64,000 bases of DNA from Planctomycetaceae bacterium (GTDB lineage: Bacteria; Planctomycetota; Phycisphaerae; Phycisphaerales; SM1A02): contig NYWY01000052.1 in the NCBI GenBank assembly GCA_002685335.1, positions 1 to 64,000 on the forward strand, given 5' to 3'. This document shows positions 32,665 to 41,995 of the stretch, piece by piece. The notes under the pieces are model-generated. The model worked only from the letters and a program-made list of their open reading frames with translations. It ran no database searches and had not been told where the DNA came from. The translations under genes and the position numbers were made by a program. How positions within the stretch are numbered: the first letter of the stretch is position 1; every line of letters begins with the position of its first letter.

Positions 32665-33188
32665 GATCGCTCCTCGGATGGCTCGCGGTTCTCTTCCGCT
32701 TCACCGGCAGGGTCGGGGGATGGGGTCGTTTCGTGTTCCGAAGCCTCGACGTCGAACACGTCGGAAGCCGCGGGATCTTCGTCGTCGAAAGAAGGCGACG
32801 GGCTGTTCTTCACCGTGTCCGGGCGGTCGCGAATGGCCTCGTCGAGCGAAGCCGCCAGCTTGAGGGAGTCGTCGAGTCGGAACTGGAGATCGGGGACCCG
32901 TCTCATGGAGGTCTGATCCCGGATCGTTCGTCGCAACATTCCCGTCACACTGCGGAGGCCGCTGATGGTTCGAGGACCGTAGAGGTCCGGAAGCACCGAG
33001 ATCTGAATCATCGCACTTCGAAGATCGGTCGAGACATCCACCTTGGTGACCGACACCATCCCCCGAATGCGAGGATCCGCGAATCCGCGCAGAATCCTCT
33101 CCTGCACGATCTGAGCGAGCAGGGATGCGATCCGATCGGGTCGGATCGATGCCTCACGGGCTGGATCCTCGAAGCGACGACGCGCCAT
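32661..33188 (-). CDS. rbfA: Ribosome-binding factor A
   Basis: The ATG at 33188 lies one base after the infB stop (TGACATG), giving 175 residues. It begins MARRRFEDPAREASIRPDRI. The KH-type core includes ASLLAQIVQERILRGFADPR, VSVTKVDVSTDLRSAMIQIS and GMLRRTIRDQTSMRRVPDLQ followed by FRLDDS, as in RbfA, which helps 30S maturation in the cytoplasm by binding near helix 1 of 16S rRNA. A C-terminal acidic extension of about 50 residues (FDDEDPAASDVFDVEASEHE) is longer than usual. Its stop overlaps the next gene's start. Confidence 0.94.
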   Translation of the reverse strand: MARRRFEDPAREASIRPDRIASLLAQIVQERILRGFADPRIRGMVSVTKVDVSTDLRSAMIQISVLPDLYGPRTISGLRSVTGMLRRTIRDQTSMRRVPDLQFRLDDSLKLAASLDEAIRDRPDTVKNSPSPSFDDEDPAASDVFDVEASEHETTPSPDPAGEAEENREPSEERS

Positions 33189-33189
33189 G

Positions 33190-36009
33190 TCAGAGCGTCC
33201 GCGCCACCGCGATGGTCTTGTAGCACTCCAGAACATCTCCGGCCTTGATGTCGTCGTAGCCGTCGATCTTCATGCCACATTCCATGCCGCTCTTGACTTC
33301 CTTCGCGTCGTCCTTGAATCGCTTCAGTTGCTCGAGTCTTCGATCCTTCTCCACCACGATGCCTCCTCGCGTCACGCGAATCTGCGCGTTCCGTTCGACC
33401 TGACCGTCGGTGACATAGCAACCAGCGACCGCACCGACCTTGGTGATCCGGAAGACCTCGCGGACTTCGGCGTGGCCGAGGACCTCGAGCTTGAGTTCCG
33501 GATCGAGCAGGCCGGCGGCGGCCTTCTCGACGTCATCGGTGATGTCGTAGATCACATCGTAGAGTCGGATGTCGACACCCTTGGACTCGGCGAGCTGCCG
33601 CGCCTTGGCCGTGGTGGTGACATTGAAGCCCACGATGATGGCACCGGTCGCTTCGGCGAGGGTGACGTCACTCTCATTGATGCCACCCACGGCGCTGTGC
33701 TTGACCGACACCCGGACCTCATCGGAACCGATCTTGCCGAGTACGACCCTGAGGGTCTCCACCGAGCCTTGAACATCGGCCTTGACCACCAGAGGAAGGT
33801 CCTTCTTCTTTCCTTCTTCGATGTGGTCGAAGATGTTGTCGAGCGTGATCTTCGGAGCCGCGAGCTCACGTTCACGCTCGAGTCGACGACGTTCCTCCGC
33901 GGCGGACTCGGCCTCCTTGAGGCTGTCGACCACGAAGAAGCGGTCTCCGGCGTCAGGGAGGGAGTCGATCCCGCTGATCGCGATCGGAGTGGAGGGAACC
34001 GCGGAATCGATGCGCTTGCCGTGATCGTCGACGATGTCCCGAACCCGGCCGAAGCCACGTCCGGTGACGATGAAGTCGCCCTTCTTGAGCATCCCGTCCT
34101 GAACGAGCATCCTGGCGACCGGGCCCCGACCCTCTTCGACCTGGGCTTCGATCACGGTTCCTTCGGCGTTGCCGTCGAAGTCACCCGTCAGTTCGAGCAG
34201 ATCGGCCTGGTAGTCGAGGATGTCCAGCAGATCCTGAATGCCGTCGCCGGTGATCGCACTGGTCCGCACCACCTCGATGCCACCACCCCATTCGGTGGGG
34301 TTGAGTTCCCGTTCCGCCAGCTGGCCGAGGATCCGCTGGATGTTGGCATCCGTCGCTTCCGCCTTGTCGATCTTGTTGAGGGCGACCACGATCGGGACCC
34401 CCGCGGCCAACGCGTGGCTGATGGACTCTTCGGTCTGCGGCATCACGCCGTCATCGGCCGCGACCACGAGAACCACCACATCGGTCACTTGAGCCCCGCG
34501 GGCCCGCATGGCGGTGAACGCCTCGTGACCCGGGGTGTCGATGAAGGTGATCAGTCGCTCCCGGTCACCGGCACTGACCGGAACCTGAAAGGCGCTGGTC
34601 GCCTGCGTGATGCCCCCTGCTTCACCCGATGCCACATTCGCCTTGCGAATACGGTCGAGCAGTGATGTCTTTCCATGGTCGACATGGCCGAGAATCGTGA
34701 CGATCGGACTCCGAGGACGTTCGTCCGAGCGATCTCGCTCGGCGAACCGCTCCTCGATCAATTCGGCCGCGGACTTCGCTTCCTCGACCTGCAGCTCGAT
34801 CTCGTACTCCATCATGATCTCGATCGCCTGCTCGGTCTCCATGGACGAGTTGATCGTGGCGGGCACGCCCTCGAGGAAGAGCTTCTTGATGATGTCCGCC
34901 GCCTTCACACCACTGGCCGCGGAAAGGTCCTTGATGGTGATCGGCTCGGCGACCTTCACGGGTCCGGTCGGCTTCTGGGCGGTATTGACCCGACGCGGAC
35001 CACCTCGGCCTCGGGATCGATCCTGTCGATGCGAGCGGAAGAATCCCTGCGAGTGCTTGAGCGCCTGATCTCGTTCGATCATGTCCTGGCTTCGCCAGGG
35101 CTGGAACGGCTGGTCGTTGGTGTTGCCCGCTCGACCCGTCCGCCCATCATTTCGGCGGGGACTACGGGTCTTGTTTCCGGGCCCGGCGCCTCGGCCACGT
35201 CCGGCCGGACCGCCACCCTGGCCGCCACGGCCGTACGGCTGCTCGCCACCTTCGGCTCCACCGGCTCCACCGCCACGGCGGGGCCCGGCATTGCTCATGA
35301 TGCCGCTTCCGGACGGGGCGTTCCTCGGTCGAGGAGCCCGCACCGGTTCGGGTTCTTCGACCCGGATGACCTTGGGACCGCTCAGGGCCACCTTCTTGGG
35401 GGCCTCGAGCTTCGGACCGACCGGAGTGATGGTCTTCGGCCGATCCGGCACGTTCATCTTCGGACCACCGCCCGAGACGGTGGACTCGGCATCGGTGTCG
35501 GCCGTCCCTGCGTCGTCGATACCGCCAGGGTCCGACTCGCCGGCCTCCGCCGCCGGGGTATCGGCTGAAGGCGGAAGCGAAACCACCTTCGGCGGATCCG
35601 TCGCCGGCGCGGCTTCATCACCGCCTGCGGTCTCGGTCGCGACCTCGGTCTTCGCGTCGACCTCGACCACCGGGGCCTCGGATTCGATCGTGGCGACCGA
35701 CGTTTCGGGCTCGTCGACCACGGCCGGAGGTTGCTCCTTGGCCGCGGCCTTCTTCGTCACCTTCTTGACCTTCTTGCGCACGGCCGCCACGTCAACCGGC
35801 GCCGCGGTCTCCACCGCGGTGCCCGCTGCGGCCGCGGCATCGCCGAACCATTCCCGAATCGTGTGCGAGAGTCCCACCGACACCGCCGACATGTGGTTGG
35901 TGATATCGGGAATGTCCTCAGCCTTGCACTTGGCGATGATGTCCTTGCTGGACACGCCGAGTTCCTTGGCGAGGGTGTGCACTCTCAGAGTGGTGGTCTT
36001 CTTGGCCAC
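33190..36009 (-). CDS. infB: Translation initiation factor IF-2
   Basis: The 939-residue protein delivers initiator fMet-tRNA to the 30S subunit with GTP. It starts with an IF2_N motif ([20 protein letters not shown]) and has a long disordered Pro/Ala/Glu/Gly-rich linker (about residues 90-340, including a Gly/Arg-rich [15 protein letters not shown]). The second IF2_N ([20 protein letters not shown]) is followed by the G domain near residue 440 with [20 protein letters not shown] and NKID. Domains II-IV follow, ending with the family's [20 protein letters not shown] segment. It lies between nusA and rbfA, the classical order; rimP is missing from this locus. Confidence 0.97.
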   Translation of the reverse strand: MAKKTTTLRVHTLAKELGVSSKDIIAKCKAEDIPDITNHMSAVSVGLSHTIREWFGDAAAAAGTAVETAAPVDVAAVRKKVKKVTKKAAAKEQPPAVVDEPETSVATIESEAPVVEVDAKTEVATETAGGDEAAPATDPPKVVSLPPSADTPAAEAGESDPGGIDDAGTADTDAESTVSGGGPKMNVPDRPKTITPVGPKLEAPKKVALSGPKVIRVEEPEPVRAPRPRNAPSGSGIMSNAGPRRGGGAGGAEGGEQPYGRGGQGGGPAGRGRGAGPGNKTRSPRRNDGRTGRAGNTNDQPFQPWRSQDMIERDQALKHSQGFFRSHRQDRSRGRGGPRRVNTAQKPTGPVKVAEPITIKDLSAASGVKAADIIKKLFLEGVPATINSSMETEQAIEIMMEYEIELQVEEAKSAAELIEERFAERDRSDERPRSPIVTILGHVDHGKTSLLDRIRKANVASGEAGGITQATSAFQVPVSAGDRERLITFIDTPGHEAFTAMRARGAQVTDVVVLVVAADDGVMPQTEESISHALAAGVPIVVALNKIDKAEATDANIQRILGQLAERELNPTEWGGGIEVVRTSAITGDGIQDLLDILDYQADLLELTGDFDGNAEGTVIEAQVEEGRGPVARMLVQDGMLKKGDFIVTGRGFGRVRDIVDDHGKRIDSAVPSTPIAISGIDSLPDAGDRFFVVDSLKEAESAAEERRRLERERELAAPKITLDNIFDHIEEGKKKDLPLVVKADVQGSVETLRVVLGKIGSDEVRVSVKHSAVGGINESDVTLAEATGAIIVGFNVTTTAKARQLAESKGVDIRLYDVIYDITDDVEKAAAGLLDPELKLEVLGHAEVREVFRITKVGAVAGCYVTDGQVERNAQIRVTRGGIVVEKDRRLEQLKRFKDDAKEVKSGMECGMKIDGYDDIKAGDVLECYKTIAVARTL

Positions 36010-36056
36010 GTGGGTCTCCTGGGACTCGATTCGAAAACGAACGATCGGGCGCCGGA

Positions 36057-37502
36057 TCAGTCGGCGGCGGGTGGCTGCTCGCCACCATCGCCTCCGAGCA
36101 GGGCGTCCGCGGCGGATTCCGCGGCGGCGTCGGGCTCGGCTGCTGGGTTCGATTCTGGGCTACTTGCTTCGGAAGCCGCTTCGGCGGCTTCCGTCGGGGA
36201 TTCGGTGGTCGATTCGCCGCCGAGAATGGAGGCGACCGCCGATTCTGCTTCGGCGTCGGACGAGGAGAGGATCGCATCCGCGGATTGTTCCTCGGCCGCC
36301 TTGGCCTCGGCCGCCGCCTTGTCCTTCTCCTGCTGCTCGGAGATCTGATGGGCCTTGGCCGCACACTGCTCGATGATGCTCAACGCGAGTTGCTCGGTCA
36401 TGCCCAGATCGTCCACGAGGACACCTTCGCCGACCTCTTCGACGTCGAACACGCTGATCATTCCGAGGGCGCCCATGCGGTCGAGCGTCTCGGGCTCGAT
36501 GCCCTCGATCTGCTTGACGGTCTCTTCGAGCGCCTCAAGGCCCTTGGCGAACTCCTCGGGGGTGAGGATGTCGATGTCCCAGCCGGTCAATCGGGCTGCG
36601 AGTCGGACGTTCTGCCCCCGGCGACCGATCGCAAGGGAGAGTTGGTCCTCCCGGACGATGATCGTCGCGCGACCGAGTTCGAAGCACAGGCTGACTTCCT
36701 CGACCTCCGCCGGCTTGAGCGCGTTGGCGATGAGCACCTGACTCGATTCGTTCCAGCGAACGATGTCGATCTTCTCGCCGTTGAGCTCGTCGACGATGTT
36801 CCGGATGCGGCTGCCCCGCACCCCGACGCAGGCTCCGACCGCATCGACCTTCGAGTCGATCGAGCTGACCGCGAGCTTGGTGCGGAAGCCGGCCTCGCGG
36901 GCCATCGCCTTGATTTCGATCACTCGTTCGTTGACTTCGGGGACCTCTTGCTCGAAGAGTCGTCGGATGAAGTCGGGATGCGAGCGGCTCAGCACGATCT
37001 TGACCTGGTGCCCGGCGTCGCGGACGTCGAGGATCAGGCACCGAACCCGGTCGCCCGGATGAAACTGCTCTCCTGGGATCTGCTCGCTGCGGGGCATGAA
37101 GCCTTCCGCCCGCTCGATCTGCACCACGAGGGCACCGCCTTCGTATCGCTGTGCGGTACCGGTGACGACCTCTCCCTGTCGCTTCGCGAATTCCTCGAGC
37201 AGGCTGTTGCGTTCGTCTTCGCGGAATCGCTGGATCATGACCTGCTTGGCGGTCTGGGCGGGGATCCGACCCATCGACTCGAGCGAAATCTCTTCTTCCG
37301 CACCGTCCTCCTGGTTCCGCCAGAGACGGATCGCCCCCGAAAGCCGATCCATGTGGCAGCCGAACTCTTCGGTATCGAGAGAGTTGAAGTGCTTCCTGGC
37401 CGCGCTGACCATCGCCTGCTCGAGGTCCTCGATGAGGAGTTCTCGATCGATGTTGCGGTCGCGGGCGATGGAATCGAGGATGCGTAGGGTTTCGGCGTTC
37501 AT
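36057..37502 (-). CDS. nusA: Transcription termination/antitermination factor NusA
   Basis: The ATG at 37502 ([20 protein letters not shown]) gives 481 residues; the in-frame extension to 37724 does not look like protein. Domains in order: an N-terminal RNA polymerase-binding region (to about 125), S1 ([20 protein letters not shown]), two KH domains ([40 protein letters not shown]), then a short helical region with a helix-hairpin-helix-like motif. The last 90 residues are Ala/Glu/Ser rich and acidic. It binds RNA polymerase and nascent RNA. It is the first gene of the minus-strand cluster; rimP, usually upstream, is absent here. Confidence 0.95.
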   Translation of the reverse strand: MNAETLRILDSIARDRNIDRELLIEDLEQAMVSAARKHFNSLDTEEFGCHMDRLSGAIRLWRNQEDGAEEEISLESMGRIPAQTAKQVMIQRFREDERNSLLEEFAKRQGEVVTGTAQRYEGGALVVQIERAEGFMPRSEQIPGEQFHPGDRVRCLILDVRDAGHQVKIVLSRSHPDFIRRLFEQEVPEVNERVIEIKAMAREAGFRTKLAVSSIDSKVDAVGACVGVRGSRIRNIVDELNGEKIDIVRWNESSQVLIANALKPAEVEEVSLCFELGRATIIVREDQLSLAIGRRGQNVRLAARLTGWDIDILTPEEFAKGLEALEETVKQIEGIEPETLDRMGALGMISVFDVEEVGEGVLVDDLGMTEQLALSIIEQCAAKAHQISEQQEKDKAAAEAKAAEEQSADAILSSSDAEAESAVASILGGESTTESPTEAAEAASEASSPESNPAAEPDAAAESAADALLGGDGGEQPPAAD

Positions 37503-37605
37503 GTCGTTTGAATGTCCTGCGTGAGTTGTCGAACCAGATTGAGAACTGAAGGACCGAGTCGGTGACCCCATCCGATGTCGGCCGCCCCGTACGGCCCGAG
37601 CTTCC

Positions 37606-37815
37606 ATGCCCCACACCGACGAAGAGAGCCACGCGTCCAGGGAGACGCGTGGCCCGTCGGCCCGACTCGAAGCGATCCGGAGGGATCTTCTTCGGGACGG
37701 AGTCGTGATGGAAGGAAGCATCACCGCATGGCGGCGTGCTCCCCGGGGGAGGTTGATTCGCCACCGACCACCGTCCGTGAAGGGCGGAGACCGGCGAGTG
37801 ATCCGAGAACAGTGA
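37606..37815 (+). CDS. Possible small hypothetical protein
   Basis: A 69-codon open frame (MPHTDEESHASRETRGPSAR) ends in a basic segment (RRAPRGRLIRHRPPSVKGGD). Its third-position composition fits the genome, and it fills the otherwise gene-free 586 bases between nusA and fliM. Its stop is followed after one base by the GTG of the next small frame (TGACGTG), like the spacing of infB/rbfA. No ribosome site or family is visible. A perfect 9-bp hairpin (37629-37637 with 37644-37652, loop CAGGGA) lies inside it and could instead belong to a leader region. Low confidence. Confidence 0.3.
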   Translation: MPHTDEESHASRETRGPSARLEAIRRDLLRDGVVMEGSITAWRRAPRGRLIRHRPPSVKGGDRRVIREQ

Positions 37816-37816
37816 C

Positions 37817-38092
37817 GTGAACGGTCACTGGGAGATCACGCGATGGTTCTGGTCCGATGCGTCGATTCGCATGGCGTTCCAGGTCATCGTCGAACCCGAT
37901 GGCCAACCCATCAGGGCCGGCAGACATCAAACGACGGAAGTCGCACCACGCGCTCCCGAGCCTCCCCGACCATCTGACGACGGACGGGACCAATCCCCCG
38001 GCGAGCCGAGGGCGATCGAACAGGATAGCCGGTTTCCCGGCCTGAGGCGAATGACACTGCTTTTCCGGTGGTACTCGGGATCGGACGGTTAG
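37817..38092 (+). CDS. Possible small hypothetical protein
   Basis: A 91-codon frame with a GTG start begins MNGHWEITRWFWSDASIRMA and then FQVIVEPDGQPIRAG, a stretch with protein-like composition and several Trp and Phe. The C-terminal half is Pro/Arg/Glu rich and looks disordered. It overlaps the fliM 3' end by 4 bases tail-to-tail. It follows the preceding small frame by one base. I recognise no family; the alternative is that 37503-38088 is only a promoter and leader region for nusA. Low confidence. Confidence 0.3.
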   Translation: MNGHWEITRWFWSDASIRMAFQVIVEPDGQPIRAGRHQTTEVAPRAPEPPRPSDDGRDQSPGEPRAIEQDSRFPGLRRMTLLFRWYSGSDG

Positions 38093-39207
38093 GTGGCCGA
38101 AGGTCCAGACGTGGTGGGAGACGATTCGCCCGCCACTCCCGGGTCGGAAACCCGGGAATTCGGTGCTTCGACCGGATCGCCGGAGAGGTCTTCCGGCTGG
38201 TGCCCACGGGCATGACCGGTGATTCGCAGTGCTCGCTGCCCGCGATGCTGGCCCAGGACCGCCTCGTACTTCGGTCGCCCCTCGATGCTGACCACGACCG
38301 GCTCGGTCGCTTCCCGATCGGTGGTGATCAGGTCTCCCACCTCCAGGCGACCGAGTTCCGAAAGTGTGATCGTCGTATCGGCGAGCGTCGCCTCGACCTG
38401 GAGGCTGGAATCCTGAAGCCGGGACACGATCGCCGGATCGGCTCCCCGTGCCCCGCTTCTCCCCGACACCATCCAGTTCTCGGCGTTGAGGTCCTCCATG
38501 ACCGGCTCGATCACGTTGTAGGGCATGCAGAGGCTCATCGTGCCGGCTCGATTCCCCAGTCTGATCTCGAAACCGATCACCACCACGACCTCGTTGGGCG
38601 GGACGATCTGCACCAGATGGGGATTCGACTCCATCGCGGCGATGTCGAAATCGATCTCTCGAACGCCAGCCCAGGCCTCGCTCATCGCCCCCATCCCCAA
38701 TCCGAGGATCCGACGCAGAAGTCGCCCCTCGATGCTGGTCATCGGGCGTTGGGGGATCACCAGATCCGTATTGTTGCCACCAAGCAGCCGATCGACGAAG
38801 GGATAGACGATCAGCGGACTGATCTCGACGCAGAACTGCCCGTCGAGCGGCGGACATTCGAGCAGGGTGAAGCAGGTGGGATTCGGCAGGCTTCCGATGA
38901 ACTCGGAGTAGGTCATCTGCTCGGCGGTGGCGACTCGAACCTCCACGATCGAACGCAGGAACCCCGAAAGCTGGGCCCCATAGCCGCGGGCGAACCCCTC
39001 ATGGAGGGTCTGGAGCGTCCGCATCTGATCCTTGCCGATGCGCTCCGGTCGCTTGAAGTCGTAGACCCGTATCTCGACCTTCTCGGAATCCCGTCGGAAT
39101 CGGGAGAAGATGCGGGCGGGAGGCTGGTCATCCTTGATGTCGCCGGTCTCGACCGCGTTCAGCAACGCGTCGATGTCGGTCTGATCCAGCATGTCCTGTT
39201 CAGGCAT
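38089..39207 (-). CDS. fliM: Flagellar motor switch protein FliM
   Basis: The ATG at 39207 follows AGGTGG and gives 372 residues. The N-terminus MPEQDMLDQTDIDALLNAVE is the CheY-P-binding LSQxEIDALL-type motif. The middle CheC/FliY-like domain starts after YDFKRPERIGKDQMRTLQTL and contains the GGxG-type LLGGNNTDLVIPQRPMTSIE. The C-terminal SpoA domain ends near VSIEGRPKYEAVLGQHRGQR, followed by an unstructured Pro/Ser-rich tail of about 40 residues. FliM forms the cytoplasmic C-ring and sets rotation direction. It is the only flagellar gene in the window. Confidence 0.95.
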   Translation of the reverse strand: MPEQDMLDQTDIDALLNAVETGDIKDDQPPARIFSRFRRDSEKVEIRVYDFKRPERIGKDQMRTLQTLHEGFARGYGAQLSGFLRSIVEVRVATAEQMTYSEFIGSLPNPTCFTLLECPPLDGQFCVEISPLIVYPFVDRLLGGNNTDLVIPQRPMTSIEGRLLRRILGLGMGAMSEAWAGVREIDFDIAAMESNPHLVQIVPPNEVVVVIGFEIRLGNRAGTMSLCMPYNVIEPVMEDLNAENWMVSGRSGARGADPAIVSRLQDSSLQVEATLADTTITLSELGRLEVGDLITTDREATEPVVVSIEGRPKYEAVLGQHRGQRALRITGHARGHQPEDLSGDPVEAPNSRVSDPGVAGESSPTTSGPSAT

Positions 39208-39467
39208 TGTCCAACCACCTGGAAGAGGGACCAAAGAGGGCGGCCGGCCTCCAGCCGGCGTACGAAACCCCAGAGTGACATCGGCACAGCGATGAATGTC
39301 GCTTGAACCGAGCCGCTCCGCCGGACAATCAACTTCCCGCCGGATCCGTTCGGGGACCGGCTCGGCGGAGAATTTCCGGACCATTCCCTCCGAAAAGGTC
39401 TCCGATGACTCCCGAGCCGACGGCCGGCCCGATCCCGAGCCGATCGGGGCCGTATCCTTAGAACACC

Positions 39468-41459
39468 ATGACCCTTCGAGACCGATTCGATCGTCCGAAC
39501 GCCCTCTCGGCGTTCTGCCTCCTCCTCGTCCTCGTCCTCGTCGGCGAGGCGTCAGCCCAGGTGGACTTCGGCTTCGGGGTTCCCAAGGCCGCCGCTCAGC
39601 CCGTCTTCAACGACTCGCGGGATCAGGTGTCCGCCTCGATCCTGCCCTCCCGGACGGAAGTCGCTCCCGGGGCCGACTTCATCATCGCGGTAGTGCTCGA
39701 TGCCGAACCCGGCTGGCACCTCTGGCCCGGCCCCGGCTCCATACCGGAGCCGTATGTGGCCTTCAGTTCGGCGATTCGCACGGAAATCGCCATTCCGGCC
39801 GGAGACTCCGGATCGATCGAACTCCACCCCGGATTCACCATCTGGCCCGAAGTCCACGGAGTCGAGGCGGATCTCGGCGACGGACCAATGAACTACGGGG
39901 TCTACGAAGGCCGAGTGGGAATTCTCATTCCCGCCACGGTCGCCGCCGACGCCCCTCCCGGACCGCAGGAGATCTCGGTCGAAATCTCGTTCCAGGCCTG
40001 CGACGACCAGTTCTGCCTGCAACCTGCGAGCGAGACTCTGAAGGGCACCGTCACGATCGTGGCGGCCGGCGGCGTGCCCGCGGGCACCAACCACGACGGT
40101 GACCCCGTCTTCTCCCGCTTCGACCCCTCGGTCTTCGCCAGCATCAGAGGCGGTGAAGCACCACCCGAAGTCGTCGAATTCGACGTCTTCGGTCTCACGT
40201 TCTCGCTCGACGCCGCGGGCGGAGGTGGATTCTTCCTGCTCCTGCTGGTCGCCGCCCTCGGCGGCCTGCTGCTGAACTTCACCCCGTGCGTGCTGCCGGT
40301 CATCCCGCTGAAGATCATGGGCCTGAGCGCGGTGGCCGAGAATCGTCGACGATGCATCGCCCTCGGTGCCGCCATGTCGGTCGGGGTGGTCTTCTTCTGG
40401 ATGGTGCTTGGCGGCCTGATCGCGGGTCTCAAGAGCTTCCAGTCGATCAGTGAGCTCTTCCAGTATCCGTTGTTCACCATCACCGTCGGTGCGATCATCG
40501 TGGTGATGGCCATCGGCATGGCCGGGTTCTTCACGATCCAGCTGCCCAACAAGGTCTATGCCCTCCAGACCAGCCACGAGACCCTCGGAGGCTCCTTCGT
40601 CTTCGGCATCATGACCGCGATTCTCTCCACCCCGTGCACCGCTCCCCTCATGGGGGCCGCGGCCGCCTGGGCGCTCAAGCAATCTCCGGCCACGGTCCTC
40701 ACCGTGTTCGGTGCCATCGGCATCGGCATGGCGATCCCGTATCTCATTCTCAGCGCCGTCCCCGACCTCGTGAAGAAGATGCCGAGGACCGGCCCCGCCA
40801 GTGAAGTGGTCAAGCAGGTCATGGGCCTCCTGCTCCTCGCCGCCGGCGTCTACTTCGTGGGAAGCGGCATCTCCGGCCTCACCGTGGTGCCGGGTGAGCC
40901 GCCCAGTCGTCTCTACTGGTGGGTCGTGACCCTCGCCGCCACCTCGGCGGGAGTCTGGCTGCTGGTGAGAACCTGGCTCCTCACCTCCAAGGTCTGGCCG
41001 AGGCTGGTCTTCGGAAGTCTCGGCGCGTTCATCGCCGCGTTGTCGATCTGGGTCGGCATGGTCATGACCGCGAAGGGGCCGATCAACTGGATCTATTACA
41101 CGCCGGAACGCTTCGCGACCGCGATCAGTGATGACAAGGTGGTGGTGCTCGACTTCACCGCCGAGTGGTGCCTGAACTGCAAGACCCTGGAAGCGACCGT
41201 GTTGCAGACCGCCCGCGTGGTCGCCGCACTCGAGCGGGATGACGTCGTTCCAATGAAGATCGATCTCACCGGTGACAATCCTGACGGCAAGGCCAGACTC
41301 GCTCAAGCCGGATCGATCACCATCCCCCTCCTGGTGGTCTACGGAAAGGACGCCGTCGAAGTGTGGAAGAATGACGCCTACACCCCGAACCAGGTTCTCG
41401 ACGCCATCGCCGAGGGGGACGGCACCTTCGGTAGAACAGATTCCTCCGCCACGCCGTGA
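39468..41459 (+). CDS. dsbD: DsbD-type thiol:disulfide interchange protein
   Basis: The 663-residue protein has a signal peptide (1-30) and all three DsbD domains. The N-terminal periplasmic domain (about 40-240) has Cys178 and Cys183 (QACDDQFCLQP). The membrane domain of about eight helices carries Cys274 (NFTPCVLPVIPLKIMG) and Cys390 (STPCTAPLMG). The C-terminal thioredoxin domain has Cys568 and Cys571 (TAEWCLNCKTLE). All six redox cysteines are therefore kept, so it can pass electrons from cytoplasmic thioredoxin to periplasmic substrates. No DsbC or cytochrome c maturation genes are adjacent. Confidence 0.95.
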   Translation: MTLRDRFDRPNALSAFCLLLVLVLVGEASAQVDFGFGVPKAAAQPVFNDSRDQVSASILPSRTEVAPGADFIIAVVLDAEPGWHLWPGPGSIPEPYVAFSSAIRTEIAIPAGDSGSIELHPGFTIWPEVHGVEADLGDGPMNYGVYEGRVGILIPATVAADAPPGPQEISVEISFQACDDQFCLQPASETLKGTVTIVAAGGVPAGTNHDGDPVFSRFDPSVFASIRGGEAPPEVVEFDVFGLTFSLDAAGGGGFFLLLLVAALGGLLLNFTPCVLPVIPLKIMGLSAVAENRRRCIALGAAMSVGVVFFWMVLGGLIAGLKSFQSISELFQYPLFTITVGAIIVVMAIGMAGFFTIQLPNKVYALQTSHETLGGSFVFGIMTAILSTPCTAPLMGAAAAWALKQSPATVLTVFGAIGIGMAIPYLILSAVPDLVKKMPRTGPASEVVKQVMGLLLLAAGVYFVGSGISGLTVVPGEPPSRLYWWVVTLAATSAGVWLLVRTWLLTSKVWPRLVFGSLGAFIAALSIWVGMVMTAKGPINWIYYTPERFATAISDDKVVVLDFTAEWCLNCKTLEATVLQTARVVAALERDDVVPMKIDLTGDNPDGKARLAQAGSITIPLLVVYGKDAVEVWKNDAYTPNQVLDAIAEGDGTFGRTDSSATP

Positions 41460-41596
41460 GTCGAAGTCGATGATGTCCGCGGCGACCACGCACGAAACGG
41501 GGCTCCGGAGCCAGGAGGAATCCTGAACCGCCCCTTCTCGGTGGACAAACTGTCGAAAGTCGAGCGAGCAGGCCGACCCGGTCGGACACTGCCGTG

Positions 41597-41914
41597 ATGA
41601 GTCTCGCCTACACCGTCACCGCTCGTTTCGAGGAGATTCTCGTCGCCGACGAGTTTCTCCACTGGCTTCGTCACGGACACATGCAGGCGGTGATGGCCGG
41701 AGGCGCCGACCGGGCGGAAGTCGTGCGCTGGACCGAACCGGAGGAGGAACAGCACACCATCACGGTGCGGTATCGATTCCCCGACCGGTCGGTCTTCGAG
41801 CAGTACGTCGCACATCATGCGGAAGGGCTCCGGGATGAAGGCGCCGAACGATTTCCACCGAGCCGCGGGGTGACCTTCAGCCGGACCGTCGGTGAAATCC
41901 TGCTCCCGGTCTGA
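41597..41914 (+). CDS. DUF4286-family small protein
   Basis: The ATG at 41597 (a GTG lies one codon upstream) gives 105 residues. The order YTVTARFEEILVADEFLHWL, HMQAVMAGGADRAEVVRW, ITVRYRFPDRSVFEQYVAHH, AEGLRDEGAERFPP matches DUF4286 proteins, which have a ferredoxin-like dimeric barrel. Function unknown; the fold resembles small dimeric antibiotic-monooxygenase-like proteins. No ribosome site stands out. The gene lies 137 bases after dsbD. Confidence 0.7.
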   Translation: MSLAYTVTARFEEILVADEFLHWLRHGHMQAVMAGGADRAEVVRWTEPEEEQHTITVRYRFPDRSVFEQYVAHHAEGLRDEGAERFPPSRGVTFSRTVGEILLPV

Positions 41915-41995
41915 ATCGAGACGTTCTTTCACCCATCGGTCGGCTTCGCCACGGGACGCAGGGCACGAGATCTGGAACGACCCCGCGGGATCCGA

